Shown here: positions 59,800 to 64,000 of the stretch, piece after piece
Layout: the number at the start of each line of letters is the position of its first letter
Numbering within the stretch: position 1 is the first letter of the stretch
Source of the DNA: Dehalococcoidia bacterium
Lineage (GTDB): Bacteria; Chloroflexota; Dehalococcoidia; Tepidiformales; Tepidiformaceae
NCBI GenBank assembly: GCA_003104995.1
Contig: PQAO01000024.1
Span: 1-64,000, forward strand
DNA length: 64,000 bases
Direction of reading: 5' to 3'
The notes under the pieces: model-generated
What the model was told of the DNA's origin: nothing
The model's database searches: none
Seen by the model: only the letters and a program-made list of their open reading frames with translations
Made by a program: the position numbers and the translations under genes

Positions 59800-60016
59800 T
59801 TGATACTCCGCGCGAGCGCCGCGGAGCATGGCCCGGCTTCATTTCCCGCCTAGCCTTCGGCCTCCCGCCGTCCCTGCTTTCCCTTCGTCCCGGATGTTCC
59901 CCCGATTGGCCGCGTGCTGGTATGGCCATAACGTCCGAATCTAAGAATAAGAAACCCGTTAGAGCAGAACCCCGGGCATGCGTGCCCCCATCGCAGTACA
60001 GGAGAGGACCCTATCG

Positions 60017-61564
60017 ATGGCCGAGAAGATCTACATCTTTGACACCACCCTGCGCGACGGCGAACAGTCGGCCGGCGTCGCTTTTACACCCCAGGAGAAG
60101 CTGGAAATAGCCAAACAGCTCGAAAAGCTGGGCGTCGACATCATCGAGGCGGGCTTCCCATGCTCCACGCCTGGTGATTTGGAGGCGGTCCGCGCCGTTT
60201 CGCGCGAGGTCCGCAACACCACCATCTGCGCGCTCGCCCGGGCCGTGAAGACGGACATCGACACCGCGTGGGAGGCCGTCAAGGAAGCGGCGGACCCGCG
60301 CATCCACGTCTTCATCAACACGAGCGACATCCAGATGGCGCACCAGCTCGGCAAGGACCGTGAGCAGGTGCTGACCCAGGCGGAGGCCATGGTGAAGCAC
60401 GCCGCGAGCTACACCAGCAACATCGAGTTCAGCCCGATGGACGCCACCCGGGCCGACCCGCGTTTCGTTTTCGAGATCGTGAAACGCTGCATCGACGCCG
60501 GCGCTACCACCATCAACATCCCCGACTCGGTGGGCTACGCCATCCCGGAAGAACTGGCGGTTTTGTTCCAGTCGATCCTCGAAAACGTGCCGAACATCCA
60601 TAAGGCGCGGGTGAGCTTCCATGGCCAGAACGACCTGGGCCTTTGCACCGCGAACACCCTCACGGCCATCCAGAACGGCGCCCGGCAGGTCGAAGTGACC
60701 ATGAACGGCATCGGCGAGCGGGCGGGCAACACCTCGCTCGAAGAGGTGGTGATGGCCCTGAAGACGCGCAAGGACTTCTTCGGCTTCGAAACGTCGATCA
60801 ACACGCGCGAAATCTACCGGGCGAGCAAGATGGTCGAGACGTATTCGGGCATGCCGATCCAGTGGAACAAGGCGATCGTGGGCAAGAACGCCTTCCGCCA
60901 CGGTTCAGGCATCCACCAGGACGGCATCCTCAAGCTGCGCGAGACGTGGGAGATCATGGACCCGGCGGAGATCGGCATCCCCCAGGGGACGCAGCTGATC
61001 CTGGGCAAGCTCTCCGGCCGCCACGCCTTCAAGCAGCACATGGAGGAGCTCGGCTACGAACTGACTGACGAGGAGATGAGCCGCGTCTTCGCCGCCTTCA
61101 AGGAACTCGCCGACAAGAAGATGGAGGTGGATGACCGCGACCTCGAAGCGCTGGTGAGCGAAAACATGCGGAGCATGGAGACTGCCGGCTGGCGCCTCGA
61201 GCTCGTCCAGGTGTCCTCGGGCGACCACGTCACGCCGACGGCTACCCTCCGTCTCATCGACCCGGAGGGCAATGTCCGAACGGACGCGGCCACCGGGACC
61301 GGACCGGTCGACGCGGTCTACCGCGCGATGAACCGGATCACCGGGCTCGCCCCGAGCCTGACGGAATTTGACGTGAAAAGCGTGACGGAGGGCATCGACG
61401 CCCAGGGCGACGTGACCATCCGGATCGAGCAGGATGGGCGCAGCTACACGGGCCGTGCCGCGGATACGGACATCATCGTTGCGAGCGCCAGGGCTTACCT
61501 GAGCGCCCTCAACCGGATGCTCGTGGTTACGGCCCGAAACGACGAGGTACGGGCCAATCCCTAG
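60017..61564 (+). CDS. leuA: 2-Isopropylmalate synthase
   Basis: A 515-residue LeuA. It condenses acetyl-CoA with 2-ketoisovalerate, the first committed step of leucine synthesis. The TIM-barrel catalytic core opens with IYIFDTTLRDGEQSAG and carries the metal-binding His pair in VSFHGQNDLGL with ARQVEVTMNGIGERAGN; the C-terminal regulatory domain (from ~residue 390) is present, so leucine feedback is possible. GGAGAGG lies nine bases before the ATG at 60017. A homocitrate or citramalate synthase is less likely given the length. A terminator follows. Confidence 0.93.
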   Translation: MAEKIYIFDTTLRDGEQSAGVAFTPQEKLEIAKQLEKLGVDIIEAGFPCSTPGDLEAVRAVSREVRNTTICALARAVKTDIDTAWEAVKEAADPRIHVFINTSDIQMAHQLGKDREQVLTQAEAMVKHAASYTSNIEFSPMDATRADPRFVFEIVKRCIDAGATTINIPDSVGYAIPEELAVLFQSILENVPNIHKARVSFHGQNDLGLCTANTLTAIQNGARQVEVTMNGIGERAGNTSLEEVVMALKTRKDFFGFETSINTREIYRASKMVETYSGMPIQWNKAIVGKNAFRHGSGIHQDGILKLRETWEIMDPAEIGIPQGTQLILGKLSGRHAFKQHMEELGYELTDEEMSRVFAAFKELADKKMEVDDRDLEALVSENMRSMETAGWRLELVQVSSGDHVTPTATLRLIDPEGNVRTDAATGTGPVDAVYRAMNRITGLAPSLTEFDVKSVTEGIDAQGDVTIRIEQDGRSYTGRAADTDIIVASARAYLSALNRMLVVTARNDEVRANP

Positions 61565-61576
61565 CGGCGCCTAACG

Positions 61577-61599
61577 GGGATCCCGAATGGGATCCCTGT
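61577..61599 (+). terminator. Terminator after leuA
   Basis: GGGATCCC-gaat-GGGATCCC, eight perfect pairs, followed by TGTT, 12 bases past the leuA stop. Confidence 0.7.
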
Positions 61600-61605
61600 T
61601 ACAAT
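61600..61605 (+). promoter_or_regulatory. -10 box of a probable leaderless promoter (restriction gene)
   Basis: TACAAT ends six bases before the GTG at 61612, right after the leuA terminator. No ribosome-binding site. Confidence 0.55.
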
Positions 61606-61611
61606 CCGCCG

Positions 61612-62214
61612 GTGCCTGAGCGACCCCGACCAATGCCGGAATGGCTCAACCCCACAGCGGTTCTCCCATATGAGCTTCGGCCAGATGATTTCTTGGCGTC
61701 ACTTAGAGACCTCTACGACCTTCTGGGTGACGTCAACAGCTCTCTCACCGGGCGGGGGCTACAGCGCCTCGAAGAGCTGCTCAAACCACAGACTTTCACC
61801 AGCATCGTGAGCGACGCTCTTGCCGTGTCGCTCGGAAACCACGCGAGGGTCCTCACACGGAATCGCCACCACAACGGGCATCCGGACCTAGTACCGGAAG
61901 GCCGCTACGCGAACAATGATGCACTCGCCGGCGACGAAGGAGTTGAGGTCAAAGCGACCATGGGGCGTGGTGCTGCTGACATGCATGCGCCGCGTGACGG
62001 TTGGCTGTGTTTGTTTCGCTACGTCATGGACCGCACCTCGGAGCCAGCCTTGAAACGACGACCGACCGAGGTGACGGAGATACTGCTAGCGCGACTTGAG
62101 TTGACGGACTTTCGGCTCAACGAACGCGGCGACCGCGGCACGCGGACGGCAACCCCTCATGTCGGCGGGCTCAGGAAGCTTCGTGAGGGTTGGGTCTACC
62201 GGGCCGACCGATGA
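61612..62214 (+). CDS. Probable type II restriction endonuclease (PD-(D/E)XK)
   Basis: A 200-residue protein with a likely PD-(D/E)XK active site: GHPDLVPEGRY supplies the Asp and GVEVKATMG the Glu-x-Lys. The companion methyltransferase is encoded convergently, with the last 44 bases of both genes overlapping. The role as the nuclease partner is inferred from that linkage and the motif; sequence specificity is unknown. G+C is lower than in the neighbouring genes, consistent with acquisition. GTG start with TACAAT six bases upstream. Confidence 0.72.
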   Translation: MPERPRPMPEWLNPTAVLPYELRPDDFLASLRDLYDLLGDVNSSLTGRGLQRLEELLKPQTFTSIVSDALAVSLGNHARVLTRNRHHNGHPDLVPEGRYANNDALAGDEGVEVKATMGRGAADMHAPRDGWLCLFRYVMDRTSEPALKRRPTEVTEILLARLELTDFRLNERGDRGTRTATPHVGGLRKLREGWVYRADR

Positions 62215-63349
62215 CGCTGTCTTCAACTTCAAGAGAGCTGAGAGCGGGGATGGCCCGCTGAGCCACGCGGACGTAGGCCTCATCCAATTCAACCCCAACG
62301 CTCTGGTACCCGAGCCACTCGGCGGCCGCGAGCGTAGACCCTGACCCGGCAAAGGGATCCGCCACGATACCTTCACCGAAAGGGAGAATCGCCCTGACCA
62401 CCTTCCGCATAAACGACTGCGGCTTCAGTGTCGGATGGGGGGCGAGTTGGCGTTCTCGGCTCCGGGCAGGATGAGACTGAATCACATCACCGAATGGCCG
62501 GTCGTCGGACGGACGACGGAGGCCACCAGTCCTCCACTTCCGCAGGTTGTCCGACACTCTGCCTTCGATGGGCTTCCGGAACAACAGCCATGGCTCCCAC
62601 ATGGAACGCGGCATCACAGTGACATCGCGGAATTCATTGTGAGCGTTTTTCGGCCGGTCGCCCCCGCGCATCGTCATCACCAATCGGACGATCTCCCCGC
62701 GTCGCTCCAGCCCAGCCTTAGCCAATGCGCCACCTGTGATGTGCGACAGAAGCGGGTTGGAGGCAATCAAGACGTGTGCACCCGGAACCAGCTTGGGAAC
62801 TAGCGCCCGACCAAAGCGCTCGAAGAAGCGGCTCAGGTTGCCAAGGTCCTCTTCCGATAGGACCGTGAACCTCGGCAGCGGCGAACGTTCATGCCCGTCA
62901 AACGAAGGGGGGATCCTCCAAACGCCGCCGTTGCCCGACCGCAGTTTGGCCAGTTGCTCGGGATGGTATTCCAAGAGGCCGTACGGCGGATCAGTCACGA
63001 CAGCCTGCAGCGAACAGTCCGGCTGAGCGCGAAGCCAATTAATCGCGTCGCCGTGAAACAGTCTTGTTCGCCCGAATGAGTAGACCAACGGGGGTTCCGG
63101 CACTCGCGCTTCTGGCGCGTACACAGTGAGCAGAACGTATTGGCCCCGCGCCGTTCGCTCGAACACTGTGCCCTGGTTGAGGCTTAGGTATGATCGCACG
63201 GAAGATGACGACACACCCTCAGGAAATTGCCCACGAACGCCGTCGTATATCTCGGCCAACGAGGCGGGCCCGTCTCGCAGTTCCAAGAAGTCCACGATCG
63301 CATCGCGGATGGATCCTGGCGGATAGCGATCGGCGCTCGTGTTGGACAT
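62171..63349 (-). CDS. DNA methyltransferase (beta class, N6A or N4C) with N-terminal winged-helix domain
   Basis: A 392-residue methyltransferase. The N-terminal ~75 residues look like a winged helix (SIRDAIVDFLELRDGPASLAEIYDGVRG). Motif IV is DPPY at 120-123, and motif I is DPFAGSGSTLAAAEWLG near residue 331. Motif IV before motif I, with the recognition region between, is the beta class. It should protect host DNA from the convergent restriction enzyme. The ATG at 63349 is chosen over an ATG four codons earlier because AATGAT ends seven bases upstream and would otherwise lie inside the gene. Confidence 0.88.
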   Translation of the reverse strand: MSNTSADRYPPGSIRDAIVDFLELRDGPASLAEIYDGVRGQFPEGVSSSSVRSYLSLNQGTVFERTARGQYVLLTVYAPEARVPEPPLVYSFGRTRLFHGDAINWLRAQPDCSLQAVVTDPPYGLLEYHPEQLAKLRSGNGGVWRIPPSFDGHERSPLPRFTVLSEEDLGNLSRFFERFGRALVPKLVPGAHVLIASNPLLSHITGGALAKAGLERRGEIVRLVMTMRGGDRPKNAHNEFRDVTVMPRSMWEPWLLFRKPIEGRVSDNLRKWRTGGLRRPSDDRPFGDVIQSHPARSRERQLAPHPTLKPQSFMRKVVRAILPFGEGIVADPFAGSGSTLAAAEWLGYQSVGVELDEAYVRVAQRAIPALSSLEVEDSVIGRPGRPNPHEAS

Positions 63350-63356
63350 CCTCGGT

Positions 63357-63385
63357 ATCATTTGACGTCTGGACGTCAAAGTCAA
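63357..63385 (-). promoter_or_regulatory. Methyltransferase promoter with a palindrome filling the -35/-10 spacer
   Basis: On the minus strand: -35 TTGACT (63385-63380), a 17-base spacer, -10 AATGAT (63362-63357), then seven bases to the ATG. The palindrome TTTGACGTC-tg-GACGTCAAA (plus-strand 63361-63380) occupies the spacer. It contains two GACGTC sites two bases apart. A bound protein here would block the promoter. Confidence 0.7.
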
Positions 63386-63404
63386 GCCTGCACGTGCAAA
63401 TCCG

Positions 63405-63986
63405 ATGAACCGCGTGCGCTCAACTGCATTGCTGCTACTCCTGGTGCTCGCCCTGGCCCTTGCCGGTTGCGAGAAGAAGGACGCTTCGTACACGACCTCG
63501 CCTTCGCTGAAGGCGCTGGTGGGCACGACAACGGGGAACGTCGCCTTCCGGCCGGAGGAGCCGGCGCCCGAACCGGTTGAGCCTCCGCAAGACTGGCAGG
63601 TCGAGTTCGCATTGGCCCGATTCACCGAACTGGAGAATGGAAGCCCGGCCCTCGAAATCATCCTGCAGGTCACGACACGGCCGGGCACCGGCATGGAGCT
63701 CTGGATCAGCGACGAGGCCGGCACGGTGGCGCGCTGGTCGGGCGGCTCGACAGCGGTGTACGTGGGCACGGTCTGCTTCCAGCTCGAACTGGAACGGGAA
63801 GGCGAGGCGGTACCGCTCGGGAGCGGCAAGCACACTGCAACCCTCGTCTTCCGCGAGCCGGCCGACGGGGTGATTGCGGCCCGGCAAGTGGAGATCACCC
63901 ACACGACGCCGGTGCTCACAGGCGAGACGCCGGCGCCGGGCAGCACCGTCTTCTCGACCGCGTGGGCCTGCCGCCGGGGGCAATAA
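63405..63986 (+). CDS. Secreted lipoprotein of unknown function
   Basis: A 193-residue lipoprotein. The signal peptide (TALLLLLVLALALAGC) ends in a lipobox with the Cys to be lipidated. The mature part, after a short Pro-rich linker, is a beta-rich domain (WQVEFALARFTELENGSPALEIILQV ... VGTVCFQLELEREG ... GKHTATLVFREP), the kind of immunoglobulin-like fold seen in exported proteins. No family assigned. It is divergent from the methyltransferase gene, whose operator lies between them. Confidence 0.8.
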   Translation: MNRVRSTALLLLLVLALALAGCEKKDASYTTSPSLKALVGTTTGNVAFRPEEPAPEPVEPPQDWQVEFALARFTELENGSPALEIILQVTTRPGTGMELWISDEAGTVARWSGGSTAVYVGTVCFQLELEREGEAVPLGSGKHTATLVFREPADGVIAARQVEITHTTPVLTGETPAPGSTVFSTAWACRRGQ

Positions 63987-64000
63987 GGAAACAGGGAGGC

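Noticed and set aside
59735-59802. A 22-codon leader peptide (MHCTVMFAKERTIAPDSPGR...) before the leuA hairpin
   Set aside because: It is not rich in Leu or other branched-chain residues and has no ribosome-binding site, so classic leucine attenuation is not supported.
63350-63946. N-terminal extension of the methyltransferase into the lipoprotein gene
   Set aside because: It would overlap the lipoprotein on the other strand for about 540 bases and has no family resemblance; the promoter elements lie just before 63349.

Overview
The window is GC-rich chromosomal DNA (coding regions close to two-thirds G+C) from a bacterium that is most likely a member of the Chloroflexota, possibly Dehalococcoidia/Tepidiformales-like. 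That is an inference from the mix of genes: an HrcA/CIRCE heat-shock regulon, long exported proteins with IPT/TIG repeats or Thr-Pro stalks and no outer-membrane machinery, an EMO-type Fe-S oxidoreductase, and heterodimeric ABC exporters. No rRNA, tRNA or CRISPR array was found. The metabolic genes suit an organism that degrades fatty or aromatic acids through CoA thioesters with a membrane quinone pool.

Layout. 0-6 kb: end of a chemoreceptor, then thiolase, class III CoA-transferase, YqgE/AlgH and an AhpD-fold protein, interrupted by two large non-coding repeat arrays. 7-13.7 kb: a block of five exported or surface proteins. 13.7-16.8 kb: kinase-like phosphotransferase, methyltransferase, an RHH/PIN toxin-antitoxin pair and Dps. 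16.9-21 kb: hrcA-grpE-dnaK behind a perfect CIRCE, then a DUF503 gene. 21-25 kb: acyl-CoA synthetase and a small accessory patch with an orphan antitoxin, an IS1595-type transposase remnant, two coupled small genes and lipoproteins. 25-32.7 kb: the EMO-like redox protein, DinB, hydrolase, MFS transporter, a repeat array and a diguanylate cyclase. 32.9-36.8 kb: a heterodimeric ABC exporter. 36.9-40.2 kb: a J-domain/pentapeptide fusion, then groES-groEL behind a second CIRCE. 40.4-45.8 kb: a secreted protein, an ABC gene fragment and a second heterodimeric ABC exporter. 45.8-50.4 kb: Uma2 protein, DapB, a hybrid histidine kinase and another repeat array. 50.4-58.6 kb: two divergent crotonases, a fused LutB-LutC with LutA, an MMPL transporter and a zinc alcohol dehydrogenase. 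58.7-64 kb: a WYL-regulator remnant, a probable small toxin-antitoxin-like pair, leuA, a restriction-modification pair and a lipoprotein.

How the parts fit. Acyl-CoA synthetase, CoA-transferase, crotonases, thiolase and alcohol dehydrogenase can activate and degrade carboxylic acids, with the EMO-like protein a plausible route from ETF to menaquinone. HrcA should repress both its own operon and groESL. Three things stand out. First, a family of short palindromes, all followed by CTCGG, recurs at 6.0, 15.5, 30.4-30.6 and 50 kb. Second, many genes have a -10-like hexamer only 5-8 bases before the start codon and no ribosome-binding site, suggesting widespread leaderless transcription. Third, the restriction-modification pair overlaps tail to tail, and its methyltransferase promoter has a perfect palindrome filling the spacer between -35 and -10.
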